Shown here one piece after another: positions 30,672 through 41,918 of a DNA stretch of 64,000 nucleotides; positions within the stretch are counted from its first letter, which is position 1; each line of letters opens with the position of its first letter. A model generated the notes under the pieces. It ran no database searches. It worked only from the letters and a program-made list of their open reading frames with translations, and was not told the DNA's origin. The stretch is from Posidonia oceanica (lineage: Eukaryota; Streptophyta; Magnoliopsida; Alismatales; Posidoniaceae): NCBI GenBank assembly GCA_037176725.1, contig JAZBRS010000020.1, positions 52,914,001-52,978,000 of the forward strand, in the 5' to 3' direction. The position numbers and the translations under genes are program-made.

Positions 30672-31564
30672 CTAATCCTTGCTGCTGGTTGGGGCTGCCT
30701 CAACTATACCAGACTCCTCCTCATCTGAGTAGTAGTCCTCGATGCAGACCCATTCTTCCTCTGGCAGCTGAGAACTTGGGCATGGCGCCTGCTGCGCTGG
30801 GACTTCACTGCTGTTAGATTCCAGGATACTTGCACGGGTGAAGTTAGTGAGGTCCTGCGAGATAGCCATCCTCTGATCTTTGAGTTGCATACATCTATCT
30901 TTGCTGCACTGTAGATCATATCCAAGGCCTTCAAACTCTCTTCGCTTTGCTGCTCTGATTGGCTCAACGATTCCCTGGCCATATCGCCTGAGCGGTGCTC
31001 CCTTGACATAACCCCATTTGTGACAGACATTTTCGACCATCCGAAAGGGGTTGCTGTGAACGGCCAAGGAGTTGACACGTTCAAGATCAGGTACAAAGCT
31101 AACCAGCTCACACCGATTAACTCGATACAAAGCAGCTGAAAGTTCAGGGTCAAAAGGGATAGTATGTGAAGAGATGGGTGCAACCGCCTCGATCCGCTCT
31201 TTCTCGAAGTTTTCCGCCATTACAACGATAACATCGTCGCCGTGGCGAAACTTGATCATGCGGTGGAGGGTCGAGGGGATGACCTGATGCTTGTGCAGCC
31301 AAGGGTGCCCAAGTAGGAAGTTAAAGTTAGGCTCCAAGTCAACAATGTAGAACTCCACATCGAAGGTGACCGGGCCAATGATCAAAGGAATAATCAAAAT
31401 CCCTAGAGTGTCATGGTGAGTATTATCAAAAGCTGTCATTCCCTTTATCGTCGGGGTGATATCCTCGACTTTGAATCCGAGCCTGGTTGCAGTGCGCAAT
31501 GGACAGACATTAAGGCCGGACCCGTTATCAACCAGCGATAGGGGAATGCGAAAGTTTTTGTATT
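30672..31564 (-). CDS. Element A aspartic protease (downstream part)
   Basis: Starts at the solo LTR junction and reads VQYKNFRIPLSLVDNGSGLN (catalytic Asp in DNG, about 31521-31529), VCPLRTATRLGF, GPVTFDVEFYIVDL, FNFLLGHPWLHKHQVIPSTL. DNGS in place of D-T/S-G-A is the Tat style. The upstream part ends at 37611: deleting the solo LTR and one GCACC gives PLFVTVQYKNFRI in frame. The matching point in element C reads PLFVMVQFKSFCIPL, which confirms the join. After the fold comes YGQGIVEPIRAAKRREFEGLGYD, then an acidic tail to TAG 30672. It would cut the Gag-Pol polyprotein. Confidence 0.85.
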
Positions 31565-32261
31565 GCACCTGTAGTAATCCCAATCAGAATCAGGCTTACT
31601 ATTGGCGGCGATGGTCCGAGGAGGAGGGCTCAACTCGAAAACACTTAAAATAAAGGAGAAAAGGAGAAGATAAGACAAATCAGAGTCGCCACCATGTCTA
31701 TTATCGGAAGACAAGGAAAACCGGGGAAATGCGTGAATTAACACACAAAACCAAGCAAGAAATGCAAAGCAAAGCAATGCAAAGGAAATAAAATGCAAAT
31801 ACATTCAAATGACATGACTCATGCCTAGGATAAGGGCGATATGGTCATTACGAGCCAAAAGACTGGGCAAGGACTCCTGTTACGCGCGGGGAAGGTGTTA
31901 GGCACCCCCGACACGCCCGAGAATCGGTCTTTCTGGGCTTACGCTCGCATACGCAGGGAAATGCAGATTTGAATGCCTAAATGCCAATGAATGGCTAAAT
32001 GAATGCTTATAGGTGTGCTCTAAGTGAAGAGATGCAATGCAAGAAAGTAAACGTGCAATCTAAGTGCTCAGCAACGCTGTCTGTGTTCCAAATCGGGCGA
32101 AACCTGGTTTGTGAGAACTCCAGGCAGTAAGCATCACTACCCTATATGCAAATGCAAGCGAAAAGCAAAACGACGATAAAACCATGTAGATGCAAGCGAC
32201 ATGCAAGAGAAAACGGCGTAAAACACGCGAAACAATGCGAGAAATGAGTGGCATGCGAAAC

Positions 32262-32645
32262 GGTGCAAGAAAACAAGGCGGGCACGCAAAACAGTGCCAA
32301 AAGCGAAGCAGGCACGCAAAACGGTGCCAAAAACAAAGCGGGCACGCGAAACGGTGCCAAAAGCGAAACGGGCACGCAAAACGGTGCCAAAGACAAAGTG
32401 GACACGCAAAACAGTGCCAAAGACAAAGCGGGCACGCAAAACGATGCCAAAAGCGAAGCGGGCACGCAAAACGGTGCCAAAGACAAAGCGGGCATACAAA
32501 ACGGTGCCAAAGACAAAGCGGGCACGCAAAACGGTGCCAAAAGCGAAGCGGGCATGCAAAACGGTGCCAAAGACAAAGCGGGCACCCAAAATGGTGCCAA
32601 AAGCGAAGCGGGCATGCAAAACGGTGCCAAAAGCGAAGCGAAACC
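32262..32645. repeat. 30-bp tandem repeat with GGCAC/GTGCC stem (about 12 copies)
   Basis: The unit reads GGCACGCAAAACGGTGCC followed by AAA(A)GCGAAGCG or AAAGACAAAGCG. Each copy contains a 5-bp stem GGCAC/GTGCC. Because the unit is 30 bp, all three minus-strand frames stay open as 10-residue repeats; this is not evidence of coding. The sister LTR has only about four degenerate copies (58630-58800). Confidence 0.9.
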
Positions 32646-33389
32646 TCGGTAAAACCATGCGGATGCAAATGCAAGGAGAAAGAACAAGGGAAGCGAAAGG
32701 AGAAGCAAAACAGCGCGTGTGTGAGAACAGGCACTGTTTAAGGGCCACACAGAGTAGGTGTGAAGACCTACAATGGGGTAAGTAAACAAATGGAGGGATT
32801 ACCACCGCTTTGTGACTGTTTCCCACTAAACCGCCCCACGATGTGTCTCGCATGCTGCCCAATGCTCGCGATGCGATCGGACTGTGGAAAAGGGGGAAGG
32901 AAGTCGCAATAAGTGGTGAATCTAGGGGAAACACAACACAAAACACTCAGGGATACGCAAAACGAGGAACGGAGTTGATAGATAAGAAGAGGAAGTCCTA
33001 TTCTACATGTTCGAGGAAACAAAAAGCGAAAACGATGCATGCAAATGCAAATGGATGCTGTGCAGGGGTTCAGGAGGACATACTTGGAAAATCTGGGGCC
33101 TGATCTGAAATCTGCTTGGGCCATGCTGAAGAGCGCCTCGCCGGGGTTGTCCGGGTAGCTTGTTTGAGAAGATCCAACGGCCGGATTGGAAGATATCACA
33201 GCTTCAAGGCAGAGGGGCCAGAACAGGGGAGAAGAATGGATCTAAGTGTACAGAAGGTCCTAGAGGTGTGCAAACATGTCCTCCCTTGTGAATGGGAGCT
33301 AATGACACTTAGGTGTGTGCAAATGATGCAAAAATGCAGGACTATATGAGTGCAGATACATGTAGAATGCAAGAAAGGACTCAAAGGGG

Positions 33390-34230
33390 ATTTTTAGAAA
33401 ATTGAGGGTTTAAAATGCAATTTTTGAAAAGATGGGGGGGCTAAATGCAAAGATTTGGAAAGTTTGGGGCTTTCATGTAAGGATTTTGAAAAAAGGAGGG
33501 TCTGTATGCAATTTTGCAAAAGATAGGGTCTAAAATGCAATTTTTCAAGATAGGTATGCATCAGGGCAAGCATTGAAATCATGTGGCAGATTAAGATGCA
33601 ATTTTGAAATCATTAGGGTCCAAAATGCAATTTTTCCAGAAAAAACAGGGTCCTAAGTAGCCTGGGAATGCAAATGGGGGACCTACATGCAATTTTTCAA
33701 ACATGTGGGGCTAAAATGCAATTTTTGAAGCAAAATATGCATTTAAATGATTTTTATAAGCATGCAGAGGACCTATGTGCAATTTTTCAAACATGCAGGG
33801 TCAAAAATGCAAATTTTGAAGCAAAATATGCATTAAAAAGATAGATAGAGGACTGACATGCAATTTTCAAAATATGCAAGGTCAAAAATGCAATTTAATA
33901 AGCTAAATATGCATTAAAAAGACAGGCAGAGGACTGGCATGCAATTTTCAAAATGTGCAAGGTCAAAAATGCAATTTAATAAGCTAAATATGCATTTAAA
34001 AGGCTACTGTGCATTAGAACAAGACCTATATGCAAAAATCAGAAAACAGAGGGGGAGAAATGCAATGCAACAAGCAAAAATAAAAAATAAAGCCTAAGTT
34101 CTACAGGATAGAGGACCAGAATGCAAAAGCAGAAAACAAAAGGGACCTGGAATGCAATTTCATATGGCAAAATTAAAGCATTAAATTAAATTAAACTACT
34201 GCAGGACCTAAGTGCAAAAATAAAAAACTA
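33390..34230. repeat. Degenerate TGCAATTTT / GACC repeat
   Basis: About 25 loosely spaced units alternate between GGACCTATATGCAATTTTTC and GGGTCAAAAATGCAATTTTG types, with an approximate period of 35 to 40 bp. The reverse-complement set is at 57060-57870 in the sister LTR, so the repeat is an old feature of family C. Confidence 0.75.
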
Positions 34231-37200
34231 GAGGGCCAGAGTCTAACTTATTACTGAAGGAAAGCACAGTAAAAGGACCGGAAAGCAAATAAAGAGAAAC
34301 ACAAACATTTCATGCAATTTTATATAGTTTTAAATAAGAAATCAGCAGATTAAACCAAATAAAGGACTGGAATGCAAAATAACAAGAACTCAGACCAGAA
34401 ATGCAATATTGGCAAAAAAACTTAGCTAAAGAAAAATAAAGGAACAGTGTAATGGCCGACGGCCATGGACACTGTAGTAGCAAGCTGCCAGCGTCCATGA
34501 ACGCCGGCACAGGGATGCTGGGGCAGCGCAGACCGGCGGGGAAGCATCTCCAGGTCCTGACAGTGTTCGGACGACGCTCGGCGGAGCTCGACGCGGGCTG
34601 GAGCGAGCCGAAGAGGCCACCGGAGGTCTGCAGAGCTTCAGAAGCGCACTCTGGGCGATCGACGCGACGACACGGCAATCTGAAGGCCGGAGCGTGCTCC
34701 TGAGGCTCGTGCGGACCTGAGGCAACTGCTGGAACGTCGTTCTGCTGACCGAAGTGGCGGGACGCATGGTGAAGCTCGCCGGAGAAGACGATGCTGATCG
34801 GAGCTGACTCGGCGCAGGAGCGAAGGGAAACCTATTCTAAGGGGGGGGGGAAAGCAAGAGGGGAAGAAGATTAACCTAGGGATGAAGAGAAATACCTGTT
34901 TCCGTGGCTGGAGCGTCCTCCTGACGTCGGCTGATCCAGGGGTCGACGATGAGCTCGGTCTGGCTACTGTGGGCGTCTCCGATGGCTTCTGGGCGTCCGG
35001 TTCTGCTCAGTGCGATGCCCCGGAGCTTGTTGGATGCTCAGATGCGAGCTTGCAGGCCGGAGGCAGGAGTCGGCTTTTTTGGGTGCTGCTGGTTCTGCCG
35101 GAGACGGGGGGAGTGGTCTGTTGCTCCTCGGGCTGAACGGGACCTTCTGGCAGGTAGCTGGGTGTTTGGTGAAGGTGTGTGGAGGCCTGAATTGGACAGT
35201 GGAGGTCTGTGGAGGGAGTTGGCTGATCGGTTGATTTTCGGACAGAAAAAGGTGTAACTGTTTGTGGTGGCGGGTAGGAACTGTGGTGGGTTGCTGGGCT
35301 GAAGGCCGGGTGGTTTGGGGAGGTGGTGTTCAGGTGAGTAACTGGGAAGAGTTTGGGATGGATTGGAGGTCTGTGGATTCGGGAATTTTGAAGTGGAAGG
35401 TGATGGGTTCTGTGGTGGAATTTCAGGTGCTTTGGGGTGAATCTGGGTTGGTCTTGAGCGTGGAAGAAAGGAGGAGTACTGGGATTCTGGGTGTGTTTGG
35501 GGGATGAAAATGGAAGGGATTTGATGACTGGAACGGGCTTGGTTTCAGGGGAAGAGGAAGAGGAAATTGCTGCTGAATTCAGAGGAAGGAGAAGGAGGAG
35601 TTTGGTGGGAATTCTCTCTGGATTCCTTTGCTCTCTCTCGGACGATCCAAAAAGCATCGAAGGAAGCGGAATGCAGAGGCCTTATCAGCGGAGCTGGGCG
35701 CGCTGAGGATTTTCAAATCCTGTCGGCGCCGAACACTGGAGCTGGAATGAGAGGCGGACGGCGAGACGACAGGCAGTAAATGCCCACCGGAAAAGGCGCT
35801 GAGAGACGAGAGAGGAGAAGCGAGCTGTTGCTGATCTGATGGAGGTTTGAATTGAATTCAAACGGAGGGAGGGAGCGCTGTTGCTGGCCGCGGGAAGAGA
35901 AGAGGAAAATGCAAAGGAAGAAGAAGGGAGAGGAAGAAGGAGGGAAGGCGGGCCGGGCCGCGAACTGAGAAAAGAAAGAAAGAAAAGAAAGAAGAGGTGG
36001 ACGGGCTGGACTGGGCCCAGCAGGAAAAGAGGAAGGGAAGAAAAATAAGAAGAAAGAGAGAAAGAAGTGGAAGAGAAAGAGAGGAGAAATAAATTAGGTA
36101 AAAATAAAATAAAAATAAGTAAAAATATTAGAATGATTGTGTTGCAAGTTAGGATCTTGATTAAAATTTTTAATGACTGTTTTTAGTTGATTAATTCTGA
36201 TTTTAGAGGGGTTTTGGGTTTGATTAGGGTTTTAAGGGTTTTCTTCGTTTTTAATTTGTTTTCCATTTTGACTAAGTGTTTGTTAAGCTTTTTAAGTTAT
36301 TTTTTAATTGTGTTTTTCTTGTTAAGCATTTGGGATGTTAATTAGGATTTTTTAAGATTTACTTTTAGATTAATTAGAGTGAGTTTTGGCTTTTGGTTTT
36401 AGTCTTTTTAGGATTCTTCTTAAGTCTTTTTTGAATTATGTTTTTGATCTTATGTTTGTTAAGTTCTCTTGATGTTTTTTGGTTAAGTTTCTTCTTGATG
36501 GATTAAGTGTTTTTAAATCTTCTTAATTTGTTTCTCATTTTCTTTTTAATTAAGTTCTTAAGTTGTTCTTCTTAGGTTTGTTAAGTTAAGTCTTTTTTCA
36601 TTAATTATTTGTCTTAGTGTTTTTAATTGTTTTACTTCTTCTTAGGGTTTGTTCTTAGATTATTTTGATAGGGTTTTCATTTCTGATTGGTTTTGATTAT
36701 ATTTTAGTTTTTTCCTTGATTTTACAGCATTTTCTTCTGGTTATTTTGTATTTTTTAGGTTACATTCCTTGGTTTTCCATTTTAGCTAATTTTAGTTGGG
36801 TTTAGGTTTTTAATTGTTTGTTTAGTATTTTTAATTATTTTTCTTAGGGTTCTGGTTTGTTTCCCTTTTGTTTTAGAGTTTTAGAGATTTTTAAGGGTTT
36901 TTTATGGATTTTAGCAAAAGAAGGAAAAGGAAAAGAGAAGGAAGAAGAAAAGGGAAAAAGGAGGAATAAAGGGGAAAGAGATGAGTTGGAGGAGAATAAT
37001 TTTTTAAAAGTCAGGGAAAGTGCTAAAAATAAGGTAAAAATAGAAATATGATAGAGAAGAGATAGAAGCACAAAGGGGGCCCACAGCCAGGCAAGCAAAA
37101 GAAAGAGAAGGGGATGAAAAGAGGGAGAATAATCAGGAGAGAGAGAGAGAGGAGAGAGAAAAGAATAATCCAAGAGAGAGAAAAGGATAATTTAGGTAAA

Positions 37201-37610
37201 AGGAAGGCTTAAAGGTTTTGAAATGGGGTGAAAATTGGGGAGTGTGTAGCCTAGGGTTTCTAGTGTTGGTTCTGGGGATTTGGTCTGGTTTTGAGCAAGT
37301 TTTGGAGGGGTTTTGAGGTGTAGAAAAAAGGGTGGTTTCACCTAAGTTTTCTAGGGCTTTTGGGAATGGTTTTGGGCTGAAAGTTTTTAAGTGCTTGGGT
37401 AGGTTTGCTAAGTAAGGGTTGATGGGTTTTCCTATGGTTTTTGGGCAGGTTTTGGGCTTGGGAAATGGGTGTAGGCTTAGGTCAAGTCAGGCTTGTTTTG
37501 AAGGGTGAGATGAAGAGGGTTGGGGGTTGTTTTGACCTAGGTTTAGATCCAGAAGTCACCAGAAGGTCCCAAATGATCCGAGCCTGTCAAGATGGGGTGT
37601 CAACAGCACC

Positions 37611-40600
37611 GTGACAAACAAGGGTTGGTTATGATTAATCCCGGCCAGAGGCAGCTCATCGCTCGTGAAAGAGATGATTTGAGGCTTCGCGATAATGCCA
37701 ACCATGCTCTCCAAGGCCACAGGTTCTATGGCTTGGGACACACGGGCAGCTTGGAACACTCGGAGAAAAGCCTCACGGTGTTTGGAAGAGGAGTGTATAA
37801 GATCCCAAATGGAAATATCGGCTTTAACCCTCCTAAGCTAGGAAGTGATGTCAGTTTTGTGGTGTGGCTTTCTGGCAGTAGGAGGGGGTGCTTTGGGAGT
37901 TGGCTCTACTGGGCTAGGTGCAGGGGGTTGGCTTGATGCTGGAGGTGTTGTGGGTTGGCTAACATGTTGGGGTGCTATTGGCTGGCTTGCTGGTGGAGGT
38001 GCAGCGGGTGCTGGACGGCTGGGCCTTACCACCGGTGCTGCAGGCTGGTATACCTTCCCCGATCGCGTGACTTCTGCACACGTTTCCATGGCATAGTTGT
38101 AGGGCACGTGATGGGGGTCCCAGGTTAAGTTAATAATTGCTGGGGCCTGTGATGCGAGCACAATAGGGGCTACCGGAGGGTTGGTTGGGTAACAGGGAGA
38201 AGGGTGCTGGTGTTGGTAGGTTGCTGGGGGCCCTGGCTGAGACCTAGCTAACAGGCTAACTGGGGGCCTACCTAAGTAGGAGGCTAGGGTTTGGGCCTAC
38301 GGTCTGGCTTGAAGGTGTACAGGGGCAGGGGCTTGAGGATGCATGGTAGGGCGAGCGGCAGAGTGCCCTGGCCTGGCACGCGGTCGGATCATATGGACTC
38401 CCGACTCGGAGCTGGCGATGGCCGCACGATACAGAGCTAAAGGAAAGGGCTCCGAGACATCATGAATGAGCTCGGAGGGGTCTACCACAGATGTAGCAGG
38501 CCCGGAGGGGGTGAGAGAATAGATTCCCGAGGTCCCCATGCCTTCCGGATTGGGATGCTCCAGGAGGGGCTGGTGGATAATGCTGGGATGAGGGGATGCT
38601 AATGCTGATGCAGGGGCTAATGCTGACGGAGGGACAGAAGAAGGTGCCTTGTACGTGTGGATCGAAATCGTTCCCGACTCGATCAGATTCTGGATGACGT
38701 CCTGCAGAGTGAGGCAACTGTTCGTCGAGTGCCCGAGGGCTCGATGAAAGTCACAGAAAAGGTGCGCCTTATGCCAATGCGGAAGTGGATTTGGCAAAGG
38801 GCGAGCCTCGGGAAACCTCAGAAATGTCGCAACCTTGGGGAGGACAGCGCTTAACGGCTCCACTAGTGGGGTGAATTGACGCCGTGGTCGCCTTGGCCCC
38901 TGGGGCTGCGCTTGCTAGACTGGTGCGGTAGGATACACCGGTTGGGCGGTGGTAGTGATTTGTGGTGTGGGAGGTGCCCTAGGTGCTGGTGCATAAACTA
39001 CTTGATGCGGGGGAGGCCGAACCGCCAGCTGAATAGGCACGGGCGCGGGGTTGACATAGGCAACAGCAGGCTTCGGTGAGTCCTTCTTGGGTCGGCTACT
39101 AGTAGTGCCACTGCTATTGCTGCTGATGTTGCTGCTGGGGTTGTTGCTGTTGCTGCTGGTGGTGGCCTGCTTGGCAAACGCAGAGATCGCCGGGAAGTTG
39201 CCACTTCGTAACGAACTCTCCACGTGGGTGCCAGCCCGAATTAGTGCAGAGAAGGTTGTGACAGGTTGAATGCTGAGTAGAGCCCCGATAGCAGGCTGCG
39301 CACCCCCGATCACAATCTCGAGGGACTCCTCATCAGAGGGTCTGTTACGAACCTACGAAGCGAGTGCATGCCAACGGTTGACATACTCCCTAAACGGCTC
39401 ACCGGGGTTCTGCTTTAATGCGACCAGGTCCGCACGCTTAGGGACTAGGTCCAAGTTGAAGGAATATTGTCCCAGGAACGCCTGGCTGAGGTCGTTCCAC
39501 GTCTTGATGCTGGCCATATCAAGTGAGGTGAACCACTTGAGCGCAGGGCCACTTAGACTTTTCTAGAACAAGCGGATTAGCAACCTCTCGTCAGCCTGGA
39601 GCTGAGCGAGATCTCCGCAGTATGCCTTCAGATGTGCTATTGGGCAACCTCTACCATTGTATTTTTCAAATACCGGGATGCGGAACTTTGGGGGGAGTAC
39701 TGCCTCTAGGAAGTAACAGAGGTCCTGGAACTGGTAATACTGGTGGTACCCTGCACTTGTCGAAGTGCTTTCTCCAGAATGCCGAACCTGTCATCATTGG
39801 ATTCTAGAGCTGCTGCCAAAGGAGGTGGCACAGTAGGGGCAGGGGCCACATACACCGCATAAGATGCACCGAGGTGCTCCTCTGGGTCAACCATCACATC
39901 GCCTGGTGGAGCGACGGGATGGGCGGCGTATCTGTGCAGGTGTGTTGTGTGTGCTGGTATGTATGCTGGGGTGGGGTATTGCTGATGCAGGGGGTAAGAA
40001 TAACTAGCATGCTGAGCAATAGGTGATGCAGAGTGCTGGAGCGTCAACTACTGCACCGGCACGGTGCCGGGCTGCGAACCAGATGGATACTGCGCTCCGA
40101 TCAGCCCTACGGATTGACCACCATGTGCCAGAGGAGGATGCTATGCAGGGTGTTGTGCATATGCAGGAGGCGGAAGCTGGGCCCCCATCGCCTGAGCAGT
40201 GAGTAGCTGAGGCGATGGTCTGGGCAGGGGAGCAGAGGGGAATGCCTGTGACGCGAGAGCAGGTCGCAGCGGAGCCTCAAGAGCAGCAGGAGTAAATGAA
40301 GGGCGAAGAGATAGAGCCATGCCCTGCAGTCTCTGGGCAGTCTCCATCAGCTGCTGATACTGCATCTCAAGGGACCCGTCAATAGGTATGCTGAGTTGCA
40401 GGATCGGCGGGGACCAAAATCAAGCGGCTGGGATGTAGATTGTCCAAGGGGCGGAGGTCCTAAGGCGTAATTCACCGCAGCAGGGTGGATGTCAAAAGTG
40501 ACATTACCCTGAGGAGGAGGAGTCAGTGGTGTCTCCGGAGCGCGGGCAGCGGTTACCAAGACAGTCTCGGCAACCAGGTCCGGCGGAGACTGCCACTGCC

Positions 40601-40895
40601 CCACATAATAAGAGGGAGGCAGCTGCACCAGAGAAGGAGATGCTGGCACAGACGAAGTCAATACAGGAGCCAAAGGGACCAAAAGAGGGGCCACCTCCGG
40701 GGCAACAGGGACCTGGGAGTCACCAACAAACTGGACCATCGCTGACAGAGAACGGGTGATCATAGGGCTGCAAGAGGGTGCAAGAGGGCGAATCCTAGGA
40801 GGAGCTATGTTCACTAAAGCGAAGTAGCTCGGAAGGGGGGGATGATCAGAAGCAGGTGTCGCAGCAAGGGCGTCTAAGAGAAGGCACTCAAGCAC
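37611..40895 (-). pseudogene. Element A gag and start of protease
   Basis: Three frames joined by two frameshifts. Pro-rich N-terminus from 40895 (SPMITRSLSAMVQFVG); after a shift near 40390, MQYQQLMETAQRLQGMALSL; after a shift near 39735, the capsid-like retrotransposon gag domain (IKTWNDLSQAFLGQYSFNLD, about 39510). The spacer carries Asn/Ser runs (NPSSNISSNSSG). The modified knuckle FCDFHRALGHSTNSC (about 38740) ends in LQDVIQNLIESGTI. A long Pro-rich stretch leads to VKADISIWDLI and NHNQPLFVTV at the solo LTR. In-frame stops are all TAG: 40141, 40048, 39563, 39353, 38915, 38297 and 37838. It aligns along its length with the element C gag. Confidence 0.85.
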
Positions 40896-41898
40896 CAGCT
40901 AAGGAACTCGCTGATCGACCTCTGTGTGAAAGGCAAACCAATAACAAGGGATTAGAACCCAAAAGTAAAAGCAAATGTTTTGATGTATGATATGAATGCA
41001 GATGTATGCTTTCTAGCATGCTCTCCCTCACCAATCTAGGGTGTCCTAGTAGGCAGTCTACTTCGGACGCTCGGGGGTGTACGGGTCGCCGACTCAGGCT
41101 AGAAAAAAGCAGGTCCCACATCTTAAACCCAGCCCACAGCTCAGGTGGTGACGTAGTGGTGTGTAGGTGGCCTTGACCTTGTCAGAAGCATGGGTGGTAC
41201 CCTCTACTAACACCAACGTGGCCCCCTGACAAGGGGGGACAGACCGATCTACTTACGCCACGCCAAAGCGCTGGGGGCAAGAGACCGAGACTATCCTTCT
41301 CAGACTATAGGTAGACTCAGATGAGAAGAATGCATGCCCTATATGATGCTTTATGCAAATGCTTCACGTTTTATCTTGCGTATTTTATTAACTCAAGGGG
41401 GTGCAGGTGCGTTTGCAGTCTCTAGTTGCTCCTAGAAATCCTTTTTACTTGCTGTTTTTAATTAGCCTTGGGGGAAGCAATCAGTCTCTAATTGTCCTTA
41501 GGCTTAATGCAAAAGGGGAAGAAAATCACCCAATCATGGCAAGCAGACAACACACATCATTGCAAAAAGCATGGGCATGGCATGTGTATGTGTGTGTGAG
41601 CATGATAGTGAAAGGAAAAAACACTTATCATTGCAAAAAGCAGGTATGCATAGCATGTGCAGGTGTAGTGGCATTGCATTGGTGTAAAAGGAAGCATTCA
41701 TCACTCAAAAGGCATGCATGGTGTGCCAAGCAAGTATTTAGACATGTGATGCAGGCAAATGAAGCAGCGTAGGCAACCATGGCATAAAGCAGGTAAATAA
41801 ACAAGCAAGTAGGTAAGCAAGTAAAGTAGGCAGAAGCAAAAGGCAAGCAAAACACCGAAGCAAGAGGCGAGAAGGCCAAGGCGAAAGCCGGAGTACTG
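40896..41898 (-). other. Element A 5' untranslated leader
   Basis: About 1 kb between PBS and gag. Contains a block similar to element C's leader near 60200-60480 (reverse complement) and (T)GCA-rich sequence. No extra ORF of the kind that precedes gag in classical Ogre elements is visible here. Confidence 0.6.
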
Positions 41899-41917
41899 CT
41901 CCCCAGTGGAGTCGCCA
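41899..41917 (-). other. Primer-binding site of element A (tRNA-Arg)
   Basis: The minus strand reads TGGCGACTCCACTGGGGAG one base after the LTR end. The 3' end of plant tRNA-Arg(ACG), CCCCAGCGGAGTCG plus CCA, would pair with all but one position in the first 17. A tRNA-Arg primer is typical of Tat/Ogre elements. Confidence 0.85.
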
Positions 41918-41918
41918 C

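Larger units (their letters stand above)
31570..37605 (-). mobile_element. Solo LTR of family C (6,036 bp) inside element A's protease
   Basis: + strand TGTAGTAATCCC ... GGGTGTCAACA, flanked by a perfect GCACC duplication (31565-31569 and 37606-37610). It is colinear in reverse complement with the LTR at 53813-59441: the same start and end motifs, U5 block, 30-bp repeats, TGCAATTT repeats and A/G-rich tracts. No internal region remains, so an insertion in the protease gene later recombined between its two LTRs. At 6.0 kb it is exceptionally long. Notable inside: a C/G-rich region 34450-35830, purine-rich tracts 35835-36110 and 36900-37200, and a T-rich (AAGTTTTTAATT-like) tract 36110-36900. 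Confidence 0.95.

Noticed and set aside
32137..32946. A 269-codon minus-strand frame with FGTVLRARF-type repeats
   Set aside because: The DNA unit is 30 bp, so all three frames are open equally. It lies inside an LTR and the sister LTR does not keep it.
34450..35700. Possible host gene in the G/C-rich part of the solo LTR
   Set aside because: Colinear with 55700-56950 in the other family-C LTR, with different frames open in each copy, so it is LTR sequence.
37845..38161. A Gly/Val-rich plus-strand frame
   Set aside because: Antisense to the Pro/Ala-rich end of element A gag.
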